From Artemisia argyi (Eukaryota; Streptophyta; Magnoliopsida; Asterales; Asteraceae), in the NCBI GenBank assembly GCA_030686995.1, contig CM060709.1, forward strand, positions 305,064,357 through 305,128,356: a stretch of DNA of 64,000 nucleotides. Direction: 5' to 3'. This document shows, one piece after another, positions 46,133 to 59,970 of this stretch; within the stretch, counting starts at the first letter, position 1; each line of letters starts with the position of its first letter. The notes under the pieces are model-generated. The model had not been told where the DNA came from and did no database searches. It saw nothing but the letters and a program-made list of their open reading frames with translations. The position numbers were made by a program, and so were the translations under genes.

Positions 46133-48865
46133 ATGCCTGGATCGGATGATGATGTTGATACAACCCAGAACATTAACACCACTTCTCTTCAACAACTCAA
46201 CCTCTCCAACAATAATGCTAAGTTTCCATACTTGAAGAATGCAGAAGATTATCATCTGTGGTCCATGAAGATGCATAACTGGATCATAAACATTGATTGG
46301 AATCTGTGGGAGGTTGTTAAGAAAGGGAATAGTCTGAAGAAGCATGTTACAGATGCTGATGGAGTTGTTACTATTGTAGGACCCAAAACTGCTGAAGAGA
46401 TTCTGGCTGTGCAGTGGGAGAGTAAAGTCAGAACAATTTTGCTCCAAGCTATACCAGATGACCACATGGGTGACTTCCATTTTATGGAAGATGCCAAGGA
46501 CATTTGGATGGCTATAAAAGCAAGATTTGGTGGGAATGAGGAATCAAGAAGGTTGCTGAAGTCTATGATGAAGCAAAAGTTCCAAGAATTTTAGATATCT
46601 GAAGAAGAGGGAATTCATAAGGGTTATGACAGGTTTCATCGAATATTGAGTCAACTTAATCAGTTGAAGGCTAGACCTGACAACAAAGACTGCAATGCTA
46701 AATTTCTGAGATCTCTGCCGCCATCTTGGTTACAAGTTTGTATTGCTCTCAAGACCAAAGGTGGATTGGACATGATGTCTTTTGATGACCTCTACAATAG
46801 GCTTAAATCACTTGAGCCTGATTTTAGAAGTCCCATTCGTCCATCCACTCATTCTGCATTTGTTGGTGCCTCTACTAAACCTGTGCATCAAGCCTCAAGT
46901 TCATATTCAACAGGAGCATCTTCTCAAACTTATAATCAATCTGCTCCTAAATCAAAATCAAGCAGTGTGTTGGAGGATCTTATTCATTCATTTGTGGCTG
47001 AATATGAACCTCAGCAGTTTATTGCATATGAGGATTTTGAACAAGTAGATCCATTGGAAATGGAGGAGATGCACTTGAAGTGGGAGCTTGCAATGATCTC
47101 AATGAACATTAAGAGGTTTGAAGCCAAGTCTGGAAGAAAGTTTGGTTTTAATGGAAGAGAAGCAGCAAGGTTTGATAGAAGGAAGGTTAAATGCTACACT
47201 TGTGGTCAAGTGGGACATTTTTCAAGAGAATGCAAGGAAAGAAAGGCTGGAGATGAAGTTAGATATGGATCTTATCCAGTGGAAGCAGGGAATAACAAGT
47301 CTGTACCTTCAAAGGCTATGGTGACTCTGGATCACCAAATTGATTGGGCTGACCATGAACCTGCTGGAGAGGAAGCTTCTACTTCTTCACAAGTGAATCT
47401 GCTGGCATTCACACCTTCAGAAGACAAGAAGGAGCAAGTCTCCTTGATGGGAATCTCTCAGGTAACCAACTGTGTGTTTGGGTGTAGTGTAAGATACAAT
47501 GAGCTTAAACAAGAATTTGATGAATTGAAACCAAAATACAATGAGTGTTATGTTGAAGTAGAGTCTTATAAAATGGCTTTAAAAACTTTAGAGAAACAAA
47601 AAGTATGGTTTCAAAAGAATCAAGTTAAATATGATGAAAAAATAAGAGTTCTAGAAAGTGATTTAGAGGTTGCTAAGATAGACTTAAAACGTACTGAAAA
47701 AGATAAGTCTGATTTAGAAAAAGAAAAACAAGAGTTACAAGCTAAATTAGATAAAGAGATAGCTGGTCGTATGAAATGGCAGGAAGGGGCATCTAATTTA
47801 AGTAAATTAATTGATGGTCGCCAATCTGTTAGGTCTAGAAAGGCATTAAGATATGAGAAATATATAGACCCTGAAGAGCTAACCTATCCTGATATGTCTA
47901 GTGTTTTTGACCCTGAACCAGCCTTAGCTTATCAAACACCTGTTAAATATGTTAAGGAAGGGGGAATGAATGTTGTGCCTGGACCTATAAGAGGGGAACA
48001 CATGCCTATAGACTTGTCCAAACCTGTTGACTTTGATGGATCACATCATTTATATGGCAAAAAGTCAACTGACTTGCAAGACCCTATTGTGAAATCTAAT
48101 GACTTTGTCTCTTGTTGTAACAGTGACAAGTCTTCTGATGAAGGGTCTACCTCATTTGCTAGCTGTGATTCAAGTGAGAAGTCGGACCTGCCCAAGACCA
48201 TGCCCAAGACCACTCCCAAAACCATACCAAAGACATCACCCAAGACTCCCCACAAGCCTTCTAGAGTTGCTGCTGATAACAAGACAGTTTCTACTGAAGA
48301 CTTGTTTTTAAATTCTTTGCATAATAATACTTTTGGCTTTGTTAAAAACAATTATGTTTGTCATGGTGATTTGAATACTTTTTCATGTTATGGAAATTCT
48401 TTTGGTTTGAATAAATCTTCTAAAAGGAAGAAGTGTTTTGTGTGTGGAAGTAAATATCACTTGATTAAGGATTGTACATATCATGAGCAAAGAATGGGTG
48501 CATGTGTTAATCAAAGAAAAACTAGGCAAATGTGGAAGAATGTTAGTGAAATACCCTCTTTTGTTCCACATCAGCAGAAACCTAATTCTGCTGAATCTCA
48601 TTCTTCATGGAGAAGAACCAGTACTAGACCATATGTTCGACCCACTAGTTCTTTCTTTTATAATGGTTATTAGCCTAATCACTTTGACTCAATGTGTTAT
48701 GGTGGTGGGTATGGGAATACTGTTGTGAAGCCCTCAGCAGGTTGTTCTTGGACAAAGAGGGGACCCACTATGCAATACAGGCCCAAGAACAATGGTGGAT
48801 CTAAAACATCTACATGGCCTGTTACTAATGATCCACAAGGCAGGCTCAAGTCAGCAATGACTTGA
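46133..48865 (+). pseudogene. gag of right SIRE element
   Basis: One frame from ATG 46133, broken by TAG at 46592, TAG at 48671 and TGA at 48863. The N-terminal copia gag domain (YHLWSMKMHNWI...WNLWEVVKKGN) continues past the first stop into LSQLNQLKARPD. A CCHC knuckle CYTCGQVGHFSREC lies near 47190-47232, then a long coiled coil (about 47490-47790, Lys/Glu-rich heptads), Lys-Thr-Pro repeats (48190-48260), and a second knuckle-like CFVCGSKYHLIKDC (48436-48477). The length, well above that of ordinary copia gags, is characteristic of SIRE. Gag assembles the particle and binds RNA. Inactivated by the stops. Confidence 0.9.
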
Positions 48866-48910
48866 GTCTCCAATGTGTACTAATATTGTATAATTTTGTT
48901 GTTGTTGTAG

Positions 48911-49202
48911 GAACATCCTTTGAAATGTACTGACGTTGGTATTGTTGATAGTGGTTGTTCTAGAAGTATGTCAGGGAACAAGGATAAGATGCATGACTTT
49001 GAGCCCATTGAAGAAGGAGGCACTGTAACTTTTGGTGGTGGAGATGGCAAAATTACAGGGAAAGGAACCATTAAGACACCATTGTTAGACTTTGAAAATG
49101 TTTACTATGTGAAGGAACTGGAGCATTTTAATCTAATCTCAGTATCACAAATTTGTGACACTAAGAATAAGGTTTTCTTCTCTGAAGATGAGTGTCTTGT
49201 AC
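48911..49202 (+). pseudogene. Protease part of pol, right SIRE element
   Basis: Same frame as gag, separated from it by a 45-base stretch with stops (48866-48910). It carries the aspartic protease signature GIVDSGCSRSMSGNK (DSG at 48947-48955) and the following TFGGGDGKITGKGT and FNLISVSQICD segments typical of copia proteases. Cleaves the polyprotein. Interrupted in codon context at 49202 by the minus-strand LTR element; coding sequence resumes after 57411. Confidence 0.88.
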
Positions 49203-52150
49203 TGTGACACCCCCAAAATTTACAATGCAGCGGAATACCAATTTGGGTGTCACTTCATAGTTCATACACACAAGTTACATAAAACGACCTCAAAAGAGAC
49301 GTTTAATAAAATGTCACATTCGATTTAATAAATCAGAGTTAACAAGGTCCCAAATGTTTTTAACATAGTTAAAAGATACATAAGTTTTGAAAGTTTAGAA
49401 CATTATCGAATGAAAAATTTTATTTAAACATGAGCCATCATGTAGATATTCATTTCTTGCACCGCCCATCCAAGCCGAAAGTCACTTACGGACCTGAGAT
49501 AAAACATGCTAAAAGTCAACACAAAGGTTGAGTGAATTCATAGAGTTTAATAAGTAAGCAGTTGAATACAAGATAAATCAGTTTAAAATACGATGGGCTA
49601 CGTTGTTATACGCCCATAATTAAGTTGACATGTAACAAATACAAGTCTGGTAATAAAGATTTATAGCATTGAGCTCATGAAACCGAACCTTGACCTAGTT
49701 TAATAGTGCCCCAAAAAGGTAAGATTTGCCATTTACCACGTAATCTCTCAATATTATGTGACCGTTGATGTATGAGCGCTACTCACCTGGCCAGGCCTGC
49801 CAGGCCAAATATGCATATCCATAATACTAGCGTTTCCTACGGAATTAACGGTTCATGATGGGGACTTAATTGGCAAGAAATACTCAATGTCAGATGTGTA
49901 TAAATCATGTAATCGGGTCCAACATACCAAAAACTACTTGTATTCAGTTTGTAAAACTAGCATGTATCCCCCTCGCGAGGTTTATAAAACATTTAAATAA
50001 GTAAAGGCGAGGCTTTGAACTCACTGTGAACAAAGGAGGTAATATGAAACGAGCAAGCAAACGAAGAAAGATAGCCGCGTAGCTCTACGAAGAACCTAAA
50101 CATATATACGTTGTCTTAGGTTTTGAAAATAAACATTGATGCAACTTAGCTACATATATAAGTTATTAACTTACCTATGCTTGGTACATAATTCCTAATT
50201 ATATCAAGTGTTCAAAATTAAGTTTTAGAGATATAGTCATATTAGTTTTCGAATCCTCTACACTTTAAAAGTCAAAGCTGTTAACATTTTTATAATTTGT
50301 ACATCTTAGAAAATCCGTTACTATTAAACCGTATGTCGAAAAATTAAGTTTCTTATATCCCCGGAAAGGTATTTGTCTGTACTAACAAGTTTTGTGGGTC
50401 CCACTAGATCAAAAATTACTTAACAGTATAAAAATAATCCATTTACCCATAGTATTCAGCCCAACAGTTTTCAATATCACAACAGTCCCACGAAAAATGC
50501 GATATCTAGAGTTCTACAAGTCCAACTAATTCCCCGTTTGCGAGCATGTTTAAGTTAAGATGTTAGCTACATTTCATAAAACTGGGCCAAGTAGTGAAAA
50601 TGAACATATCACTGAGATTTTTACCATTTAAATCTGTAACTCAGAATCTGGCATGTTTCACGAAAATATTTCTAGTTTAATCATCGTAATGAGTTATTCG
50701 ATGAAATACCCGTCAAAATGACCAAAAGACATAGGGCTACAACTGCATATTTTTAGTTTAGGTCCAATGTTTACTGATTAAATCAGTTTATTCCGTTTTT
50801 ACCCCTGAATCAGATTCACAGTTTGCATGTCTAGTCCTTTAGGGTTTTTAGTGTTTCCTAACTATGTACCAAGCCTAACCAAGCAACATAACTTATATAA
50901 TATACAAATACATCAAGATATATAACTTTTACAGAAGTGAAAATAGAAATAAAATGAAAAGAGAGTGTTGAGTTTCCTTACAAAAGTGATGAACAAGAAA
51001 ATCAAGAACAATGGACCACAAAACCTATGATTTTACCAATAACCCTTGCACCATTTTCTTTCAATCTTTTACCCAACTTTTTATACCCTTGTTAACCTTG
51101 AAACTACTCTAATATACCAGCCCTTAAACCATCTTGATCAACACTTGAAACAACTTCCCAAGGAAACCAAGAAATGATGAGATTTGATGATGTTTTGAGT
51201 GTAATAAACCAAGAACAAGGCTAGGGCTTCAAGATCTTTAATATATGATTAATAATTTAGTGAAAAATTAGATGAAATATGTGATTTGGATCTGTTTTTG
51301 GTCGTGGATATCAAGAGGGAAGAGAGAAAAATAGTGGTTTTGCATGTATTGAATGAGATAAATGGTTTAGTTTTAGTGGTTTTGTGTTAGTGCAAGACTT
51401 ACAAGTTTTCTTAGTTACACTTGTTAAAATTTTAACTTCTTAAGCATGCATACCACAAAATTCAGCCACATCATGGCTAGGAGAGGGTGAGTGGGATATT
51501 TTGATGATATCATTTGAGTATAAGTGTGTTATAGAGAGTAGTTTTGATCCCGGTAATTAAAACGTAGAGTTTTTAAGACGCGTAACGTAGTACCGGGTAG
51601 TAATAATTTTTAAAACATTCAAAAATATTAAAACATGATATCATAACATATTTTAGTAATTTAGATGAGTGGTGAGTTCATCGGAGGATTTAAAAATCGT
51701 TAAAACTGAAACAGTGAGTTGAAAACGCGTTTGGTGACACCAGTTCTTGATAAAAGTGATGTAAACTATAAAAATGAAACGACAAGTATAAAACTCACTT
51801 GTCAACATGAAAATAGGTTAAAATGCATAAAATATAAAAAAAAATTATTATAGTCTAGGGTTGGTTCACGTTGTTAATACCTTAAAACATAAATTTAAAT
51901 CGCGTAAAATGTAAAAGGTGCAAGGTTTACCTAAAATTGTAAAATGTAAATTATGACTTTTAAAATAGGATTGTAAGGAAACAATGGTGCATAGAAAGTG
52001 TAGAATAGACATAGTCTAGATGCGGTTGAATTAATTGAACGTGTTATGACGTACGCAAATAACTTCCGACGAAGTTAATTATATAAAAAAATAGAATAGT
52101 CAAACAATAAAATATTAAAATTAATGACATGAAAATTTTGAAATGTCACA
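49203..52150 (-). repeat. 3' LTR (minus orientation) of the long-LTR element
   Basis: 2948 bp, same length as 54464-57411. The first 50 bp on the + strand contain an inverted repeat (GTGACACCC... with ...GGGTGTCAC, 49204-49251) able to form a hairpin at the LTR end. Confidence 0.93.
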
Positions 52151-54463
52151 GTACGTACCTCTTAAGAGAGCGCCGTCCCGGAGCTCAACTCGCTTTATCT
52201 CTAAACGGTTCACTTGTGAAAGAAACAAAAAATGAGGATACTCATAAGGAATGAATTCTAGAATAACTAACGACGCGGTTCGATTCACGTCGTCCAGAAA
52301 TACGGTGCGGAGTAAGGTTGACAATACGTGATAAAGATAGAGTGAGGATTTGTTTAGTTGTTTTGCTCGATCGTATAAATACCGCTGAATTGTTATACTC
52401 ACATAAAAATTTTGTGATTCTCAAAGATCAAGTAGAAGATCAATTAGACATAACCCATATATAACTATTCTTAGTATTTCAAAAATCTAAGTCGAACATA
52501 GGTAGTCAGACTATGTTCCACTGTCCCAAGGTTAAATATAGGTGACTAGACTATATTTAATCGAGGTTCGATAAAATTTTCAAATACTTAACTTAGTTAT
52601 ACTCGTGATATGTCCATTGTTGGACAAGTATGGAGTTTGCATAAGTATCTTATATACAAAGAGTGATATAAGTTTGTATATACGTAAGAATCAATCAAAA
52701 GTAAGTAAATGAGTGTGTAAAGCAGTTCTAAATCAGTTCACATCGGGCCAGAAACACGGACCTTTAACAATGAAGGTTTCAAAAGAGAACTTGATGGATG
52801 TAGAGAAAGTTACTGAACTTCAGCTTTTGTATGATGAATCCGTTTATAAGAATTATTGCAGAATGACGAACAATAAAATAATAACAAAATAGTTCATGAG
52901 GCAATAATAAATCATGGTTTTAGTTAATAAAACAAGGTCGAGTAATTGATAAGATAATAACAAAATCATTTATAAGGTGGTGAAAATTTTGGTAAAAGGT
53001 AAATGACAGAAGGATTTCTAATATAACAAAATAGTTTATTCAAAACTAGTCCAAACGGGGTTTATTTAATAGTAGTACATCAGTGGATAAGTTTATAAGA
53101 TGGTGGTAAAGTAGTTTGTAAGAGTGTGGCAAGGAGTGTATTAATATTGTAGTGAAAATGGTTTAGAAGATAGTAGTAAACTAGTTTTACAAGGTAATTG
53201 ACCAAATGATTTGTAAAGAGGTGACAAAAGTAAATTTTGAACTAGTTAGAGCAGTTTATAAAATAGTAGTGAATAAGGTTATTAGTTTATGAGGTAATAA
53301 TAGGGTAATTCTTTGGGGAATAGTAAATCCATTTTTAATATAATGAAAGATAGTTTATATGACAATAAAGGAGTTGTTTACAACATGGTAGTGAAATTTC
53401 CAATGTAAATAAATAGAATGTGACGGGTTTCAGATAAAATACCGTTATATAAGGTCATGAAAAGATTTTTAAAGCTCATAGCATTACTCACGATTTTTAA
53501 GAAAATAAATGAGACCACAATGTATGAGAAAGTTTTAGGGGATCATCAAAATAAATAAATACGTATTTAATAGTTTAGTAATCTTGGTGAAATAGGTACA
53601 TAATTGAGAGAAATAAGGTTTGATATGATGTTTTGTAGGTTGAGTAAAAAGGGGGTAAAAGTTGGTAAAGCATTTAGAAAAATAACCTTTATACAAATAA
53701 GAAGTAGTGCTATGGTAAATAGATATAAGTAGTCGAGAGAAAATCGGGTATATATAAATAATCTTTAGAAAAATAGTATCAATAGCGATGCTTCAGAAGA
53801 TAAACTGAAATACTTAGAAAATATAAGTGCACAGGGAGTAAGACAACCTATAGATTGATAAATTGTAACAAGTTTCGATGCTATATGAAATGATATAGCA
53901 TACAATAATGAAAGAGTTTAGAGACAATTGTAATCACATACAATGTTTGATAAATAAGAGAGACCATTGTAATCGCATACAATGTCAAGAAGATTTTAGT
54001 ATTCACTTGGAGAAACCTTTTATAGAAATATATTGATGTTTCAAGAAAAGCAAGATGGTCGAGAAATATTACAAGTGCAAGTGATAATATTTATTATGTG
54101 CATACGTATAACGATGGTGTAATCAAAGAAATGTGTATAAATTTCTGGATGGAAGTTTATAATGCTCATGAATAGCATAAAATACAACAAGGAATTTTGT
54201 GCATAAAGTGCATATATAAGGAGTGATATTTCGCGGATTATCGGACAAGATAGGAAATAATTATAGTGCTCCTATAATCATGCTTAATATAATATGATCA
54301 AGATATATATACGAGGGAGAAATAGGAAGCTCAGGAGTAGGCGCGCATGGATATCGGACAAGATGATGGAAGCTCATGATTTTAAAAATAATAAATGATT
54401 ATAGTCTAGGTTTTTAAAAACAAAAAAACCTAGTTCACTATAATTTGTGCTCTGGTACCATTC
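52151..54463 (-). other. Non-coding internal region of the long-LTR element
   Basis: 2.3 kb, AT-rich, no ORF resembling gag or pol on either strand. Some short internal similarity exists, for example ATTGTAATCACATACAATG and ATTGTAATCGCATACAATG near 53930 and 53966. The minus-strand LTR would be primed from sequence ending at 52151. Confidence 0.8.
54447..54460 (-). promoter_or_regulatory. Primer-binding site of the long-LTR element (minus strand)
   Basis: Minus strand TGGTACCAGAGCAC, 3 bases inside the LTR that ends at 54464; close to the initiator tRNA-Met PBS TGGTATCAGAGC. It sets the orientation of the element. Confidence 0.8.
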
Positions 54464-57411
54464 TGTGACACCCCCAAAATTTACAACGCAGCGGAATACC
54501 AATTTGGGTGTCACTTCATAGTTCATACACACAAGTTACATAAAACGACCTCAAAAGAGACGTTTAATAAAATGTCACATTCGATTTAATAAATCAGAGT
54601 TAACAAGGTCCCAAATGTTTTTAACATAGTTAAAAGATACATAAGTTTTGAAAGTTTAGAACATTATCGAATGAAAACTTTTATTTAAACATGAGCCATC
54701 ATGTAGATATTCATTTCTTGCACCGCCCATCCAAGCCGAAAGTCACTTACGGACCTGAGATAAAACATGCTAAAAGTCAACACAAAGGTTGAGTGAATTC
54801 ATAGAGTTTAATAAGTAAGCAGTTGAATACAAGATAAATCAGTTTAAAATACGATGGGCTACGTTGTTATACGCTCATAATTAAGTTGACATGTAACAAA
54901 TACAAGTCGGGTAATAAAGATTTATAGCATTGAGCTCATGAAACCGAACCTTGACCTAGTTTAATAGTGCCCCAAAAAGGTAAGATTTGCCATTTACCAC
55001 GTAATCTCTGAATATTATGTGACCGTTGATGTATGAGTGCTACTCACCCGGCCAGGCCTGCCAGGCCAAATATGCATATCCATAATACTAGCGTTTCCTA
55101 CGGAATTAACGGTTCATGATGGGGACTTAATTGGCAAGAAATACTCAATGTCAGATGTGTATAAATCATGTAATCGGGTCCAACATACCAAAAACTACTT
55201 GTATTCAGTTTGTAAAACTAGCATGTATCCCCCTCGCGAGGTTTATAAAGCATTTAAATAAGTAAAGGCAAGGCTATGAACTCACCGTGAACACAGGAGA
55301 TAATATGAAACGAGCAAGCAAACGAAGAAAGATAGCCGCGTAGCTCTACGAAGAACCTAAACATATATACGTTGTCTTAGGTTTTGAAAATAAACATTGA
55401 TGCAACTTAGCTACATATATAAGTTATTAACTTACCTATGCTTGGTACATAATTCCTAATTATATCAAGTGTTCAAAATTAAGTTTTAGAGATATAGTCA
55501 TATGAGTTTTCGAATCCTCTACACTTTAAAAGTCAAAGCTGTTAACATTTTTATAATTTGTACATCTTAGAAAATCCGTTACTATTAAACCGTATGTCGA
55601 AAAATTAAGTTTCTTATATCCCCGGAAAGGTATTTGTCTGTACTAACAAGTTTTGTGGGTCCCACTAGATCAAAAATTACTTAACAGTAGAAAAATAATC
55701 CATTAACCTATAGTATTCAGCCCAACAGTTTTCAATATCACAACAGTCCCGCGAAAAATGCGATATCTAGAGTTCTACAAGTCCAACTAATTCCCCGTTT
55801 GCGAGCATGTTTAAGTTAAGATGTTAGCTACATTTCATAAAACTGGGCCAAGTAGTGAAAATGAACATATCACTGAGATTTTTACCATTTAAATCTGTAA
55901 CTCAGAATCTGGCATGTTTCACGAAAATATTTCTAGTTTAATCATCGTAATGAGTTATTCGATGAAATACCCGTCAAAATGACCAAAAGACATAGGGCTA
56001 CAACTGCATATTTTTAGTTTAGGTCCAATGTTTACTGATTAAATCAGTTTATTCCGTTTTTACCCCTGAATCAGATTCACAGTTTGCATGTCTAGTCCTT
56101 TAGGGTTTTTAGTGTTTCCTAACTATGTACCAAGCCTAACCAAGCAACATAACTTATATAATATACAAATACATCAAGATATATAACTTTTACAGAAGTG
56201 AAAATAGAAATAAAATGAAAAGAGAGTGTTAAGTTTCCTTACAAAAGTGATGAACAAGAAAATCAAGAACAATGGACCACAAAACCTATGATTTTACCAA
56301 TAACCCTTGCACCATTTTCTTTCAATCTTTTACCCAACTTTTTATACCCTTGTTAACCTTGAAACTACTCTAATATACCAGCCCTTAAACCATCTTGATC
56401 AACACTTGAAACAACTTCCCAAAGAAACCAAGAAATGATGAGATTTGATGATGTTTTGAGTGTAATAAACCAAGAACAAGGCTAGGGCTTCAAGATCTTT
56501 AATATATGATTAATAATTTAGTGAAAAATTAGATGAAATATGTGATTTGGATCTGTTTTTGGTCGTGGATATCAAGAGGGAAGAGAGAAAAATAGTGGTT
56601 TTGCATGTATTGAATGAGATAAATGGTTTAGTTTTAGTGGTTTTGTGTTAGTGCAAGACTTACAAGTTTTCTTAGTTACACTTGTTAAAATTTTAACTTC
56701 TTAAGCATGCATACCACAAAATTCAGCCACATCATGGCTAGGAGAGGGTGAGTGGGATATTTTGATGATATCATTTGAGTATAAGTGTGTTATAGAGAGT
56801 AGTTTTGATCCCGGTAATTAAAACGTAGAGTTTTTAAGACGCGTAACGTAGTACCGGGTAGTAATAATTTTTAAAACATTCAAAAATATTAAAACATGAT
56901 ATCATAACATATTTTAGTAATTTAGATGAGTGGTGAGTTCATCGGAGGATTTAAAAATCGTTAAAACTGAAACAGTGAGTTGAAAACGCGTTTGGTGACA
57001 CCAGTTCTTGATAAAAGTGATGTAAACTATAAAAATGAAACGACAAGTATAAAACTCACTTGTCAACATGAAAATAGGTTAAAATGCATAAAATATAAAA
57101 AAAAATTATTATAGTCTAGGGTTGGTTCACGTTGTTAATACCTTAAAACATAAATTTAAATCGCGTAAAATGTAAAAGGTGCAAGGTTTACCTAAAATTG
57201 TAAAATGTAAATTATGACTTTTAAAATAGGATTGTAAGGAAACAATGGTGCATAGAAAGTGTAGAATAGAGATAGTCTAGATGCGGTTGAATTAATTGAA
57301 CGTGTTATGACGTACGCAGATAACTTCCGACGAAGTTAATTGTATAAAAAAATAGAATAGTCAAACAATAAAATATTAAAATTAATGACATGAAAATTTT
57401 GAAATGTCACA
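54464..57411 (-). repeat. 5' LTR (minus orientation) of the long-LTR element
   Basis: 2948 bp; partner 49203-52150. Adjacent to the PBS, so it is the upstream LTR on the minus strand. Confidence 0.93.
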
Positions 57412-58076
57412 TGTACTTTCCAAGGACTTCAAACTCCCAGAAGACACAACTGTATTGCTGAGAGTTCCTAGAACCTTCAACTTATACACATTCAATCTGA
57501 ATGATGTTAAGCCAGAAGGTGATCTAACATGTTTGGTAGCCAAAGCTTCCCTGGATGAATCTAATAAATGGCATAGAAGAATGGCGCATGTGAATTACAA
57601 GACCATCAACAAGTTATCCAAACTTGGTCTTGTTAAGGGCCTTCCTTCTAAACTCTTCACCAATGAACACAATTGTATTTCTTGCAACAAGGGAAAGCAA
57701 CACAGAGCCTCTTACAAAGCAGTCAAAGCTATGAGCACCATTTCTAAACCTCTTCAGCTGCTGCACATGGATCTTTTTGGTCCAACTCCCATTAGAAGTA
57801 TTGATCACAAGTACTTCTGCCTGGTTATCACAGATGATTATAGCAGGTTTCGCTGGGTATTCTTTCTCAAAACTAAAGATGAAACAACTCCAATTCTGAA
57901 AGAATTCATTATCTTAGTTGAGAACCAGCTGAATAAAAAGGTTAAAGGAATTAGATGTGACAATGGTACAGAATTCAAAAATGTTGTCTTCATAGAATTC
58001 TGTAAGTCTAAGGGGATTAGAAGGGACTATAGTACTCCAAGAACCCCACAACAAAATGGGGTTGCTGAAAAAAAAA
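57412..58076 (+). pseudogene. GAG-pre-integrase and integrase core, right SIRE element
   Basis: Resumes pol after the inserted element; the apparent ATG at 57404 lies in the LTR and is not a true start. Zinc-binding region: WHRRMAHVNYKTINK with CISCNKGKQH. Integrase core: HMDLFGP (Asp codon 57770), RCDNGTEF (Asp codon 57959) and NGVAE (Glu codon 58067), with 35 residues between the last two, the normal DD35E spacing. At 58068-58076 a run of nine A bases is one short for the family's reading frame, causing a frameshift. Integrase inserts the cDNA into the genome. Confidence 0.9.
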
Positions 58077-59970
58077 TAGAACCCTCATTGAGGCAGCAAG
58101 ATCAATGCTTGCAGACTCCAAACTACCCACAATGTTTTGGACTGAAGCAGTAAGTACTGCTTGTCATGTCTTGAACAGGGTATCCATCACTAGACTGCAT
58201 GTCAAGACACCTTATGAACTTCTCACTGGGAAAGTTCCACACATACATTACCTTAAGCCTTTTGGATGCAAGGTAACTATTTTGAATACTGCTGATATAC
58301 TGGGTAAGTTTGATGGGAGAGCTGATGAGGGATATATAGTTGGTTATTCAGCTCATAGCAAGGCCTATAGGGTTCATAATCTGAATGCTAAAAAGATTGA
58401 AGAGACCCTTAATCTGAGATTTCTTGAAGATCAGCCTAATATTCAGGGACAAGGCCATTCTTGGTATTTTGACCTAGACTATTTGACTGACTATTTGGGT
58501 TATACTAGGCATGCTTCTAATCCTAATGCAGGTTCCAAAGATTCAAGTTCTAACCCTGCAGGTTCCATGGATGATGACTCAGAATGTGAGTCTGAGCCAG
58601 AAGAGAATACCATTGTTGTACCATCTTTTCCACCTAACCATTTTGTAGGTAATCACTCTGTTGCTGAACAAGATGATGAGTCACATTATGCCGAAGATCT
58701 TGCAAGATTGCAGAAGCAGGAACATGCTGCTACTAAGGAAGCTCAGAAACTCAATGACAAGGTTACACAAGAGACTGAAGCTATCCTACATCAGTCAGCA
58801 CAAGCAGTCAGTGGAAACAAGGATACTGCTGAACGCACACCTATTCCCACTGATAAGGTCACAGATGCTGATTCTGCTGATGCTCACTCTCCCATCTCTA
58901 CTGAAGTCTCTGTAGATTTTGATAAGCCCTTTACCAGATTTCCAAGTCCTTCTGATCTTGGGAATTATCAGCCAAAGCCTGGCTTGTTCCACTCAGCTTC
59001 TTATGATACTGAGATTGGGCCTACGGTCAACAACCTTGATGCCACAATTGATGTTCCACCTACAGCTACAAAAAGGATTCATAATGCTCATCCCCTATCA
59101 AAGATTATTGGAGATCCTAAAGACCCTGTTAGAACAAGAATTATTGTAAAGAATACGAAGTATGGTGAAGTTGCTTTCATCTCTTATGTCTACAATCAAA
59201 AGAGGAACAATCACACAGACTTCAAACATTGTCTGTTTGCATGCTTTCTTTCTCAGATTGAACCAACTAGTGTTCCTCAAGCACTGGCTGATTCAAGTTG
59301 GCTTGAGGAAATGCAAGAAGAGATGCTGCAATTTAAGAATCAGCAGGTTTGGATTTTAGTTCCTCTTCCTGATGGGAAATATGCCATTGGGACAAAATGG
59401 ATTCTGAAGAATAAAAGAGATGCCAGGGGTATTGTGGTGAAAAACAAAGAAAGACTAGTGGCTCAAGGGTTTAGACAAGAGGAAGGTATTGACTATGATG
59501 AGGTCTTTGCACCTGTGGCCAGAGTTGAAGCAATTCGGATATTTTTGGCCTATGCCTCTTATATGGGCTTTATGGTTTATCAGATGGATGTTAAAGGTGC
59601 TTTCTTTTATGGAGAGATTGAAGAGGAGGTTTATGTGACTCAACCCAAGGGATTTGAAGACCCTGATCATCCTGAGTATGTGTACAAGGTTGTTAAAGCT
59701 CTCTATGGACTTCATCAAGCTCCACGAGCTTGGTATGCTAGACTTTCCACATTTCTGCTGAAGAATGGTTACAGAAGAGGTGCCATTGACAAGACTCTAT
59801 TCCTCAAGAAAGATTCAAGGGATATTATTCTTGTGCAAGTGTATGTGGATGATATTATCTTTGGTTCAACCAAAGAAGCATGGTGTAGAGAGTTTGAAGA
59901 TCTGATGAAGGGAGAATTTCAGATGAGTGCCATGGGAGAACTCACTTTCTTTCTGGGTTTGCAAGTTTAG
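58077..59970 (+). pseudogene. Integrase C-terminus and reverse transcriptase, right SIRE element
   Basis: Open in a second frame (readable from about 58077) up to a TAG at 59968. First the integrase C-terminus ([20 protein letters not shown]), then a long acidic Ser/Asp/Glu linker (about 58520-59050), then copia RT: a [20 protein letters not shown] stretch, [37 protein letters not shown], and the catalytic YVDD at 59842-59853. The stop at 59968 is followed by the same frame, so it is a nonsense mutation (probably CAG to TAG). RT copies the RNA into cDNA. Confidence 0.9.

Larger units (their letters stand above)
49203..57411 (-). mobile_element. Non-autonomous LTR retrotransposon with long LTRs (minus strand)
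   Basis: 8209 bp: two 2948-bp LTRs and a 2313-bp internal region without coding capacity. Terminal inverted pair TGTGACA/TGTCACA. The 5-bp duplication TGTAC flanks it (49198-49202 and 57412-57416). The PBS is on the minus strand at 54447-54460. Termini and PBS resemble long-LTR chromoviruses (Tekay/Del type), but with no coding domain this is only a guess. About twenty substitutions separate the LTRs by eye, so insertion is fairly recent. Confidence 0.92.

Noticed and set aside
52121..52424. Two overlapping minus-strand ORFs of 60-93 codons at the edge of the long-LTR element interior
   Set aside because: No recognisable domain, one runs into the LTR, and the composition is not protein-like.
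55037..55261. Small ORF in the long-LTR element
   Set aside because: Lies wholly in an LTR and its counterpart in the other LTR (around 49776-50000) is not conserved as an ORF.
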